A DNA stretch of 64,000 bases from Bordetella pertussis 18323. GTDB taxonomy: Bacteria > Pseudomonadota > Gammaproteobacteria > Burkholderiales > Burkholderiaceae_B. Below, piece by piece: positions 56,908 to 64,000 of the stretch. Numbering within the stretch: the stretch's first letter is position 1; every line of letters begins with the position of its first letter. Under the pieces are notes generated by a model. The model did not search any database, was not told the DNA's origin, and saw only the letters and a program-made list of their open reading frames with translations. Where the stretch lies: NCBI RefSeq assembly GCF_000306945.1, contig NC_018518.1:1178001-1242000 (forward strand), written 5' to 3'. The translations under genes were made by a program, and so were the position numbers.

Positions 56908-58023
56908 TCAGGCCGGGCGCGTGCGCCGGACCTTCTTGCGCGCGAAATCCCACCAGGGCAGCACGCGCCGCATCGACAGTACCTGCCCGGTCTGGGCCGG
57001 CGCATAGCCGGGAATGGCCGCCAGCGTGGCCTGCCAGGCCGGACTGCGCAGGATGGACAGCAGCGCCTGCGTGGAGGGCTGGTCCAGCGTCGATTTCAGG
57101 CACACCAGGAAATAGTTCTCGCGCACCAACGGAATGAAATCCAGCCGCTCGCGGTGCGCCGCCGGCTCGATACCCAGGCCGGCATCGGCGCTGCCCGAGA
57201 CAATGGCGTGGGCGACCGCCGCGTGCGAAGGCTCGGTGCGCTCGTAGCCGGCGATGGCCGCGGGTTTCAGCCCGGCCCGTTCCAGCAGCTCGTCGAACAG
57301 CACCCGGGTCCCGGTGCCCAGCGCGCGGTTCACATAGCGCACGCCGGAGGCGGCCAGGTCGGCCAGGGACGTGATGCCGTGCGGGTTGCCGCGCGCCACG
57401 ATCAGCCCCTGGCTGCGCTGCGCGAAGCCGATGATCTTGTGCAGGCCGGGCTGCAGCATGGGCTTGTAGGTGCGCTCGGCCAGCGAGCCCGGTTCCGGCG
57501 CTTCGCGGGTGTGAAAGCCTGCCATGACGCAGCGCCCTTCGTTCAGGGCGCTGATGGCGTCCACGCTGCCGGTGAAGCGGATGTCCAGGTGCAGCTTGGC
57601 GCTGGCCACCGCGTGCTCGCGCAGCGCCTGCAGCGCGTTGTCGTGGCTGGCGTACAGGGGCACGACGTGGGCGGCGTCGTCGAAGGCCACCGCGAACGCG
57701 CGCTCGAGGTCGGCGCGCAAGGCATTGATCTGCGGCGCCAGGCGCGCCTGCGCCTGGCGCTCGGCCCACAGCAGCTTCTCGCCGAACTCGTTGAGCCGCG
57801 CCGGCTGGCCCTTGTCCCAGACGATCAGGGTGCGGCCCAGGGTCTGTTCCCATTTTTTCAGCTCGCCCCACACATGGCGGTACGACAGGTCCAGCGCCTT
57901 GGCGGCGGCCGAAATCGAACCGTGCTCGCGCACGGCCGACAGCAGGTCCATCAACGCGTTGCGCAGCAAGGCGGGGCGGGGGTCGCTCGGACCCAGGGAA
58001 TAGGAGATCTCGATGTGGCGCAC
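56908..58023 (-). CDS. ModE-like HTH regulator fused to a periplasmic-binding-like domain
   Basis: 371-aa protein. The N-terminal ModE/LysR-type winged helix (residues ~18-85) has AVREHGSISAAAKALDLSYR and HVWGELKKWEQTLGRTLIVW. The C-terminal PBP-like sensor domain has ALNEGRCVMAGFHTREAPEP, LIVARGNPHGITSLADLAAS, VRYVNRALGTGTRVLFDELL and SGSADAGLGIEPAAHR. It lies between the formate dehydrogenase operon and the divergent tup genes, so it may respond to tungstate/molybdate or cofactor status. GTG at 58023 (MRHIEISYSLG) is preferred over ATG at 58113, whose extra 30 residues are Cys/Arg-rich. Confidence 0.78.
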   Translation of the reverse strand: MRHIEISYSLGPSDPRPALLRNALMDLLSAVREHGSISAAAKALDLSYRHVWGELKKWEQTLGRTLIVWDKGQPARLNEFGEKLLWAERQAQARLAPQINALRADLERAFAVAFDDAAHVVPLYASHDNALQALREHAVASAKLHLDIRFTGSVDAISALNEGRCVMAGFHTREAPEPGSLAERTYKPMLQPGLHKIIGFAQRSQGLIVARGNPHGITSLADLAASGVRYVNRALGTGTRVLFDELLERAGLKPAAIAGYERTEPSHAAVAHAIVSGSADAGLGIEPAAHRERLDFIPLVRENYFLVCLKSTLDQPSTQALLSILRSPAWQATLAAIPGYAPAQTGQVLSMRRVLPWWDFARKKVRRTRPA

Positions 58024-58186
58024 GCGGCAAGTATGCCCGAAATGCGGGGCTTGCTGCGGGCGCCGGCGGCAGGCCGTTTCCGTGGCGACAGGCTTGCTTC
58101 CATCCCTATGCAATTCTGTTCATATGGCCGGGCCCGCGGCCCTGCGATACGCTCCGGCAATTAACAAAATGAAGTAAGCGAATACA

Positions 58187-58926
58187 TTGTCAGAGAGCCT
58201 TGCGATTGCGCTGCGTCTGATCGTGTCCGGCGATCCGGTCCTGATGGCCATCGTGGGACGCTCGCTGGCGGTCAGCGCGACGGCCTGTGTCCTGGCCTGT
58301 CTCATCGGCATGGCGGCAGGCGGGTGGCTGGGCGTTGCGCGCTTTCGCGGCCGCGGCATCGTGCTGACGCTGCTCAACACCTCGCTGGCGCTGCCTTCCG
58401 TGGTGGTCGGGCTGGCCATCTACCTGCTGCTTTCGCATTCCGGCCCGTTGGGCTTTCTCGGCTGGCTGTTCTCGTTCAAGGCCATGGTGGTGGCGCAGAC
58501 CATCCTGGTCGTTCCCATCGTCACGGCGCTGGTGCGCCAGACCATCGAGGACGCCGAGCGCCACCATGGCGAACAACTGCGTTCGCTCGGCGCGCGGCCG
58601 GGCATGCTGAGCCTGCTGCTGCTGTGGGACGAGCGCTTCACCTTGCTGACCATCGTCATCACGGCGTTCGGCCGCGCGGTGTCGGAGGTCGGCGCCGTGA
58701 TGGTGGTCGGCGGCAACATCGACGGCTATACCCGCGTGATGACCACCGCCATCGCGCTGGAAACCAGCAAGGGCGATCTGCCGCTTGCCATGGCCCTGTG
58801 GGCATGCTGCTGCTGCTGGTGGTGCTGCTGCTCAATATCCTGGCCGCGCTGGTGCGGCGCTGGCGCCTGCGCCGCGATACGGGCCTGGCCGGCCTGTATG
58901 GCCGGCACGCGCGGGGCATGGCATGA
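58187..58926 (+). pseudogene. tupB: Tungstate ABC transporter permease, frameshifted before the last membrane helix
   Basis: Inner-membrane permease of the TupABC type: SESLAIALRLIVSGDPVLMA, TSLALPSVVVGLAIYLLLSH, and the cytoplasmic coupling loop EQLRSLGARPGMLSLLLLWD, then FGRAVSEVGAVMVVGGNIDG. After codon 204 (CTG at 58796) the frame shifts. The shifted frame gives the expected last helix and tail, GMLLLLVVLLLNILAALVRR, stopping at 58926, where the stop overlaps the tupC ATG. One missing G or an extra TG explains it. The unshifted frame loses this helix (becoming Cys/Trp-rich) and runs on without a stop into tupA. TTG start at 58187. Confidence 0.85.
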
Positions 58927-59627
58927 CGGTGCTGTTCGACCTGCGTGGCGCCGACGTCTACTACGGCCCGGTGCATGCCCTGCGGGCGGCCGAACTGCGC
59001 ATCTGCGCCGGCGAACAGGTGGCGCTGGTCGGCGCCAATGGCAGCGGCAAGAGCACCTTGCTGCGCCTGTTGCACGGGCTGGTGACGCCGCGCGCGGGCC
59101 AGGCGCGATGCGCGGCGCGCGCGCGCCAGGCCATGGTGTTCCAGCAGCCCTACATGCTGCGCACTTCGGCGCAGAACAACGTGGCCCTGGCGTTGTGGCT
59201 GCGCGGCATGCGCTGGCGCGACGCGCGCGCGCGGGCGCTGCATGCCCTGGAGCGCGTCGAGCTGATCGAGCTGGCCGGCCGCAACGCCAAATCCATGTCG
59301 GGCGGCCAGCAACAGCGCCTGGCGCTGGCGCGCGCCTGGGCGCTGGAGCCCGAAGTGCTGCTGCTGGACGAACCGACTGCCAGCCTCGACCCCCATGCCA
59401 AGCGCGACGTCGAATTGCTGATGGAGCAGTTCGCGCGGCCGCGCGACGGGCTTGCGCCGGCCATGATCTTCAGCAGCCACAACCTGGGCCAGGTCAAGCG
59501 CCTGGCCCGGCGCGTCATCTACCTCGAGCGCGGCCGGATCCTGGCCGACCTGCCGGTGGACCAGTTTTTCAACGGGCCGCTGCCCGAAGCGGCGGCATTG
59601 TTCGTCAAGGGAGAACGCATACCATGA
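58923..59627 (+). CDS. tupC: Tungstate ABC transporter ATP-binding protein
   Basis: 234-aa ATPase powering tungstate import. Walker A VGANGSGKSTLLRLLHG, Q-loop QAMVFQQPYMLRTSAQNNVA, signature SMSGGQQQRLALARAWA, Walker B VLLLDEPTASLDPHAKRDVE and switch His in IFSSHNLGQVKRLARR. All are intact. ATG at 58923 overlaps the tupB stop, and its own TGA overlaps the tupA ATG, as in a coupled operon. With tupB broken, its membrane partner may be lost. Confidence 0.9.
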   Translation: MTVLFDLRGADVYYGPVHALRAAELRICAGEQVALVGANGSGKSTLLRLLHGLVTPRAGQARCAARARQAMVFQQPYMLRTSAQNNVALALWLRGMRWRDARARALHALERVELIELAGRNAKSMSGGQQQRLALARAWALEPEVLLLDEPTASLDPHAKRDVELLMEQFARPRDGLAPAMIFSSHNLGQVKRLARRVIYLERGRILADLPVDQFFNGPLPEAAALFVKGERIP

Positions 59628-60442
59628 AAATCCTCAACGCAATCCGCCGCGGGCTGGCGCTGGCCGGCCTGGCCACCGTGCTGGCCGCGCCGCTGGCGGC
59701 GCGGGCCGAGACCATCGTCATGGCCTCCACCACCTCGACCGAGCAATCAGGCCTGTTCGGACACCTGTTGCCGGCCTTCAAGAAGGCCAGCGGCATCGAC
59801 ATCAAGGTCGTGGCCCAGGGCACCGGCCAGGCGCTGGACATGGCGCGGCGCGGCGACGCCGATGTGCTGTTCGTGCACGACCAGGTGGCCGAGGAGAAAT
59901 TCGTGGCCGACGGATACGCGGTCAAGCGCTACCCGGTCATGTACAACGATTTCATCCTGGTCGGTCCGGCCAAGGACCCGGCCGGCGTCAAGGGCAACGA
60001 CATCGTCGCCGCGCTGGGCAAACTGGCCAAGGACAACGCCGACTTCATCTCGCGCGGCGACAAGAGCGGCACGCATGCGGCCGAACTGCGGTTCTGGAAG
60101 CAGACCGGCTCGGACAGCAAGGGCAGCGGCTACAAGGAATGCGGCTGTGGCATGGGGCCGGCGCTGAACATGGGCTCGTCGATGAACGCCTATGTGCTTT
60201 CCGATCGGGGCACCTGGCTCAGTTTCAAGAATCCGGGCGAGCTGAAGATCCTGGTCGAGGGCGACAAGCGCCTGTTCAACCAGTATGGCGTGATGGTGGT
60301 CAATCCGGCCAAGTTCCCGCACGTCAAGGCCAAGGCCGCGCAGCAGTTCGTCGACTGGGTTACCTCCAAGGCGGGCCAGGACGCGATCGCCAGCTACCAG
60401 GTCAATGGCCAGCAGTTGTTCTTTCCCAACGCCGACAAATGA
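59624..60442 (+). CDS. tupA: Tungstate ABC transporter substrate-binding protein
   Basis: 272-aa periplasmic protein with signal peptide (LALAGLATVLAAPLAARA). The mature part opens ETIVMASTTSTEQSGLFGHL; the TTST segment matches the oxyanion-binding loop of TupA proteins. It continues VVAQGTGQALDMARRGDADV, DFISRGDKSGTHAAELRFWK and YVLSDRGTWLSFKN. TupA binds tungstate very tightly and discriminates against molybdate. Overlaps tupC by four bases. Three stem-loops follow. Confidence 0.9.
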   Translation: MKILNAIRRGLALAGLATVLAAPLAARAETIVMASTTSTEQSGLFGHLLPAFKKASGIDIKVVAQGTGQALDMARRGDADVLFVHDQVAEEKFVADGYAVKRYPVMYNDFILVGPAKDPAGVKGNDIVAALGKLAKDNADFISRGDKSGTHAAELRFWKQTGSDSKGSGYKECGCGMGPALNMGSSMNAYVLSDRGTWLSFKNPGELKILVEGDKRLFNQYGVMVVNPAKFPHVKAKAAQQFVDWVTSKAGQDAIASYQVNGQQLFFPNADK

Positions 60443-60457
60443 GCGCCTGACCGCATG

Positions 60458-60475
60458 GCCGCCTCGCGAGGCGGC
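60458..60475. repeat. 18-bp perfect palindrome downstream of tupA
   Basis: GCCGCCTCG plus its exact complement, 16 bases after the tupA stop. First of three consecutive hairpin-forming sequences before leuC; it could protect or end the tup transcript. Confidence 0.7.
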
Positions 60476-60480
60476 GTCTG

Positions 60481-60502
60481 CCCGGCCGGTTGAGCGGCCG
60501 GG
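60481..60502. repeat. 8-bp inverted repeat downstream of tupA
   Basis: CCCGGCCG and CGGCCGGG around a GTTGAG loop; second hairpin of the tupA-leuC gap. No T-tract follows. Confidence 0.6.
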
Positions 60503-60534
60503 CGCGTGCGCGCCGCGCGGACAGCACGAAATCC

Positions 60535-60562
60535 AAAGGCCACGAGACACTCGTGGCCTTTT
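60535..60562 (+). terminator. Intrinsic terminator of the tup operon
   Basis: AAAGGCCACGAG, an ACA loop, CTCGTGGCCTTTT: a 12-bp perfect stem ending in four Ts. The left AAA also gives weak termination in the reverse direction. Confidence 0.85.
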
Positions 60563-60725
60563 GCACGGGGCGTCGCCGCCAGCCGCTTGCCGGCGCAGGG
60601 TAGTGCTTTCAATACTAGGATAACAGGTGTGATTGTACTAGCTTGAGAGGCTCGGCATAATCGAGTCGAACGTCGCTTCGACGTATGCCCGGCGCATGCC
60701 GGATGTTCCTCTCAAGAGTGCTTCC

Positions 60726-62129
60726 ATGGCCCAAACGCTTTACGACAAACTCTGGGACGCCCACGTCGTCCACCAGGAATCCGACGGAACCTGTATGCTC
60801 TATATCGACCGCCACCTGCTGCACGAAGTGACCAGCCCGCAGGCGTTCGAGGGGCTGGCGCTGGCCGGACGCCAGCCGTGGCGCGTCGGGGCCAACCTGG
60901 CCGTGGCCGACCATAACGTTCCCACGCTCAACCGCGCCCAGGGCATCGAAGACCCGATCTCGCGCCTGCAGGTCGATACGCTGGACGACAACTGCGCCAA
61001 GTACGGCATCACCGAATTCCGCATGAATGACCTGCGCCAGGGCATCGTGCACGTCATCGGCCCGGAGCAGGGCGCGACCCTGCCCGGCATGACCGTCGTC
61101 TGTGGCGACTCGCATACCAGCACGCACGGCGCGCTGGGCGCGCTGGCCTTCGGCATCGGCACTTCCGAGGTCGAGCACGTGCTGGCCACGCAGACGCTGC
61201 TCATGAAGAAAGCCAAGAGCATGCAGATCAACGTCGAGGGCGAGTTGCCGTTCGGCTGTACCGCCAAGGACGTGGTGCTGCACATCATCGGCATCATCGG
61301 CACGGCTGGCGGCACCGGCCACGCCATCGAATTCTCCGGCAGCACGATCCGCGGCCTGTCCGTCGAGGGCCGCATGACGGTGTGCAACATGGCCATCGAG
61401 GCCGGCGCGCGCTCGGGCATGGTGGCCGTCGACGACAAGACCATCGATTACTTCCGCGGCCGCCCGTTCGCGCCCGTCGGCGTGCTGTGGGACCAGGCCG
61501 TTGGCTATTGGCGCACGCTGCACTCGGATGCCGGCGCCAGGTTCGACCGCGTCATCAACGTCGATGCGCGCGACATCAAGCCGCAGGTCACCTGGGGCAC
61601 TTCGCCCGAAATGGTGCTGCCCGTCGATGGCCGCGTGCCCGATCCCGATCGCGAGAAGGACGACGTGCGCCGCAGCGGCATGGAACGCGCGCTCGAGTAC
61701 ATGGGCCTCAAGCCCAATACACCCCTGGTCGATATCCGCGTCGATCGCGTGTTCATCGGCTCGTGCACCAACTCGCGCATCGAAGACCTGCGCGCGGCCG
61801 CGGTCGTGGCGCGCGGCAAGCGCGTGGCCGCCAACGTGCGCCAGGCCATGGTGGTGCCGGGTTCCGGGCTGGTCAAGCAACAGGCCGAGCGCGAGGGGCT
61901 GGACAAGATCTTCATCGAAGCCGGCTTCGAGTGGCGCGAGCCGGGCTGTTCGATGTGCCTGGCCATGAATGCCGACCGCCTCGAACCGGGCGAGCGCTGC
62001 GCCTCGACCTCCAACCGCAACTTCGAAGGCCGTCAGGGGCAGGGCGGGCGCACGCACCTGGTCAGCCCGGCGATGGCCGCCGCCGCCGCGGTGGCCGGCC
62101 ATTTCGTCGACGTCCGCTCGTTCCGTTGA
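60726..62129 (+). CDS. leuC: 3-isopropylmalate dehydratase large subunit
   Basis: Aconitase-family subunit isomerising 2- to 3-isopropylmalate with LeuD in leucine synthesis. The 467-aa product has [40 protein letters not shown], and the cluster Cys residues in [17 protein letters not shown] and [15 protein letters not shown]. It ends [20 protein letters not shown] with [15 protein letters not shown] at 60726 chosen; an in-frame ATG at 60696 gives a non-family leader. The 163 bases upstream of the start, after the tup terminator, should hold its promoter. Confidence 0.96.
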   Translation: MAQTLYDKLWDAHVVHQESDGTCMLYIDRHLLHEVTSPQAFEGLALAGRQPWRVGANLAVADHNVPTLNRAQGIEDPISRLQVDTLDDNCAKYGITEFRMNDLRQGIVHVIGPEQGATLPGMTVVCGDSHTSTHGALGALAFGIGTSEVEHVLATQTLLMKKAKSMQINVEGELPFGCTAKDVVLHIIGIIGTAGGTGHAIEFSGSTIRGLSVEGRMTVCNMAIEAGARSGMVAVDDKTIDYFRGRPFAPVGVLWDQAVGYWRTLHSDAGARFDRVINVDARDIKPQVTWGTSPEMVLPVDGRVPDPDREKDDVRRSGMERALEYMGLKPNTPLVDIRVDRVFIGSCTNSRIEDLRAAAVVARGKRVAANVRQAMVVPGSGLVKQQAEREGLDKIFIEAGFEWREPGCSMCLAMNADRLEPGERCASTSNRNFEGRQGQGGRTHLVSPAMAAAAAVAGHFVDVRSFR

Positions 62130-62143
62130 TCCAGGATTCCAAC

Positions 62144-62794
62144 ATGCAAGCATTCACCCAACACGAAGGCCTGGTGGCGCTGCTCGATCGCGAGAACGTC
62201 GACACCGACCTCATCATCCCGAAGCAATTCCTCAAGTCGATCAAGCGCGCCGGCTTCGGCCCCAACCTGTTCGACGAACTGCGCTACCTGGACCATGGCG
62301 AACCGGGCATGGACAACAGCAAGCGTCCGCTCAACTCGGATTTCGTGCTGAACCAGCCGCGCTACCAGGGGGCCTCGGTGCTGCTCGCGCGCAAGAACTT
62401 CGGCTGCGGTTCCAGCCGCGAGCACGCGCCGTGGGCGCTGACGCAGTACGGTTTTCGCGCCATCATCGCGCCGTCCTACGCCGACATCTTCTTCAACAAC
62501 AGCTTCAAGAACGGCCTGCTGCCCATCGTGCTGGGCGAGCTGGAAGTCGCGCGCCTGTTCGACGAAGTCAAGGCGTTCCCCGGCTTCAAGCTGAACATCG
62601 ACCTGGAGCGCCAGGTCGTCATCGCGCCGGATGGCCGCGAGCTGGGCTTCGATATCGAACCGTTCCGCAAGTACTGCCTGCTCAACGGCCTGGACGATAT
62701 CGGCCTGACCCTGCGCCAGGCCGACAAGATCCGCGCCTTCGAGGCCGAGCGCCTGGCGCGCCACCCGTGGCTGGAAAGCCGCCCGGTCGCCTGA
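62144..62794 (+). CDS. leuD: 3-isopropylmalate dehydratase small subunit
   Basis: Partner of LeuC providing the substrate-specificity domain. The 216-aa product has [20 protein letters not shown], the loop [20 protein letters not shown], and [20 protein letters not shown], all typical. It lies 14 bases after leuC. Confidence 0.96.
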   Translation: MQAFTQHEGLVALLDRENVDTDLIIPKQFLKSIKRAGFGPNLFDELRYLDHGEPGMDNSKRPLNSDFVLNQPRYQGASVLLARKNFGCGSSREHAPWALTQYGFRAIIAPSYADIFFNNSFKNGLLPIVLGELEVARLFDEVKAFPGFKLNIDLERQVVIAPDGRELGFDIEPFRKYCLLNGLDDIGLTLRQADKIRAFEAERLARHPWLESRPVA

Positions 62795-62807
62795 CGCGTT
62801 GCCTGCC

Positions 62808-62842
62808 GGCCCGCCGTCCGCGTTGATCGCGCGCGGCGGGCC
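62808..62842 (+). terminator. Intercistronic stem-loop between leuD and leuB
   Basis: GGCCCGCCG at 62808-62816 pairs with CGGCGGGCC at 62834-62842 around a 17-base loop. No T-run of length follows directly (CTTGCCTTGTTTTC). It may lower leuB expression relative to leuCD or stabilise the mRNA. Confidence 0.45.
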
Positions 62843-62875
62843 CTTGCCTTGTTTTCTCGCTTACAGGAATTTTTC

Positions 62876-63952
62876 ATGACTCATCAGATCGCAGTCCTCC
62901 CCGGCGATGGCATCGGCCCTGAAATCGTCGAGCAGGCCGAGCGCGTGCTCAAGGCGCTGGACCTGCCGCTCGAACTGCGCCAGGCCCCGGTGGGCGGCGC
63001 GGCCTTCGACCAATTCGAGCATCCCTTGCCGCCGGCCACGCTGGAATTGGCGCAAGGCTCGCACGCGGTGCTGTTCGGCGCCGTGGGCGACTGGAAGTAC
63101 GACACGCTGCCGCGCGAATTCCGCCCTGAGCAGGCTATCCTGGGCCTGCGCAAGGCGCTCGGACTGTTCGCCAACCTGCGCCCGGCGATTCTCTACCCCG
63201 AGCTGGCCAGCGCCTCCTCGCTCAAGCCCGAGATCGTGTCCGGTCTCGACATCCTGATCATCCGCGAACTGACCGGCGACATCTATTTCGGTACGCCGCG
63301 CGGCGTGCGCACGGCCGCCGATGGCGCCTTCGCCGGCGAGCGCGAAGGCTACGACACCATGCGCTACGCCGAGTCGGAAGTGCGGCGCATTGCCCGCATC
63401 GGCTTCGAGTCGGCCCGCAAGCGCAACAAGAAGCTGTGCAGCGTCGACAAGGCCAACGTGCTGGAAACCTCGCAGTTCTGGCGCGACCTGGTGATCGAGG
63501 TCAGCCGGGATTATCTCGACGTGGAGCTGTCGCATATGTATGTCGACAACGCCGCGATGCAGCTGGTGCGCAATCCGCGCCAGTTCGACGTGATCGTGAC
63601 CGGCAACCTGTTCGGCGACATTCTTTCGGATGAGGCTGCCATGCTGACGGGCTCGATCGGCATGCTGCCTTCGGCCTCGCTGAACGCCGCCGGCCAGGGC
63701 CTGTACGAGCCCAGCCACGGATCGGCGCCCGACATCGCCGGCCAGGGCATCGCCAATCCGCTGGCCACCATCCTGTCGGCCGCCATGCTGCTGCGCTATT
63801 CGCTGAACCTGGCCCCGCAGGCCGACCGCGTCGAGGCGGCCGTGCGCAAGGTGCTGGCCGACGGCCTGCGCACCGCCGATATCCACGAGGCCGGCACGAC
63901 CAAGGTGTCCACCTCGCAGATGGGCGACGCCGTGCTCAAGGCCCTGGGCTGA
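62876..63952 (+). CDS. leuB: 3-isopropylmalate dehydrogenase
   Basis: NAD-dependent oxidative decarboxylation of 3-isopropylmalate, third step of leucine synthesis. The 358-aa product has [56 protein letters not shown], and the Asp-rich site [20 protein letters not shown]. It ends with the NAD site [20 protein letters not shown]. The ATG at 62876 gives [10 protein letters not shown]; an in-frame ATG at 62849 is less likely. AGGAATT lies upstream. Confidence 0.96.
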   Translation: MTHQIAVLPGDGIGPEIVEQAERVLKALDLPLELRQAPVGGAAFDQFEHPLPPATLELAQGSHAVLFGAVGDWKYDTLPREFRPEQAILGLRKALGLFANLRPAILYPELASASSLKPEIVSGLDILIIRELTGDIYFGTPRGVRTAADGAFAGEREGYDTMRYAESEVRRIARIGFESARKRNKKLCSVDKANVLETSQFWRDLVIEVSRDYLDVELSHMYVDNAAMQLVRNPRQFDVIVTGNLFGDILSDEAAMLTGSIGMLPSASLNAAGQGLYEPSHGSAPDIAGQGIANPLATILSAAMLLRYSLNLAPQADRVEAAVRKVLADGLRTADIHEAGTTKVSTSQMGDAVLKALG

Positions 63953-63958
63953 GCCGCA

Positions 63959-63982
63959 GCGCCCGGCGCCGGTGCCGGGCGC
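63959..63982 (+). terminator. GC-rich hairpin after leuB
   Basis: GCGCCCGGC and GCCGGGCGC around GCCGGT, nine perfect pairs starting six bases after the leuB stop. The window ends shortly after, with no T-tract visible; possible terminator or mRNA-stabilising structure. Confidence 0.45.
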
Positions 63983-64000
63983 GCCCACTGTGCGCAAGGG

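Noticed and set aside
58187..60442. 751-aa permease/binding-protein fusion
   Set aside because: The middle third is tupC read in the wrong frame (Arg/Ala/Gly-rich, no ABC motifs), while the correct frame gives a complete ATPase. It is the result of a frameshift, not a real fusion.

Overview
This 64-kb, GC-rich window is a chromosomal segment of a Betaproteobacterium of family Alcaligenaceae, almost certainly Bordetella pertussis or an isolate very close to it. The main reason is three near-identical 1,043-bp copies of IS481, the characteristic high-copy insertion sequence of that species. Gene order typical of Bordetella/Burkholderiales (frr-uppS-cdsA-dxr-rseP-bamA-skp-lpxD-fabZ-lpxA-lpxB-rnhB) and several recently broken genes fit a lineage undergoing genome reduction.

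Region 1 (1-16.2 kb) is a tightly packed, mostly co-directional housekeeping block. It holds the end of frr, undecaprenyl-PP and CDP-diacylglycerol synthesis, the MEP-pathway enzyme Dxr, the envelope protease RseP, outer-membrane assembly (BamA, Skp) and lipid A synthesis (LpxD, FabZ, LpxA, LpxB), then RNase HII and a SpoU-type RNA methyltransferase. ppsR and ppsA (PEP synthase and its regulatory kinase/phosphatase) follow divergently, with a strong stem-loop in the ppsA leader and a bidirectional terminator after ppsA. Region 2 (16.2-26.7 kb) holds a class-I amidotransferase, an nfeD/SPFH pair split by IS481 copy 1, a diguanylate cyclase, smpB, ratA/rnfH, a valine-degradation operon (acyl-CoA dehydrogenase, 3-hydroxyisobutyryl-CoA hydrolase, MmsB), a thioesterase and a VIT-family membrane protein. 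Region 3 (26.7-39.9 kb) lies between IS481 copies 2 and 3. It carries transaldolase, carAB, a frameshifted short-chain dehydrogenase, a histidine phosphatase, a LysR regulator and an ABC importer lacking an adjacent binding protein. Neither copy 2 nor copy 3 has matching target duplications, so both look like rearrangement junctions.

Region 4 (39.9-60.6 kb) starts with a GGDEF/EAL gene broken by one in-frame stop, then aroC and an M48 lipoprotein protease. A formate-oxidation module follows: molybdenum cofactor genes (mobB, moeA, mobA), an Mrp ATPase, DUF3305/DUF3306 proteins, a 696-aa polyferredoxin, a TorD-like chaperone, a small Tat protein, a cysteine-type formate dehydrogenase alpha subunit, beta and gamma subunits, small exported proteins, a ModE-like regulator and a TupABC tungstate importer. 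The beta-subunit gene carries a frameshift and a premature stop, and the tungstate permease gene is frameshifted, so the module appears to be decaying. Region 5 (60.6-64 kb) is leuC-leuD-leuB of leucine synthesis.

No tRNA, rRNA or CRISPR array was seen, and no gene-free stretch exceeds about 300 bases. Calls rest on reading motifs and reading frames; no database search was run.
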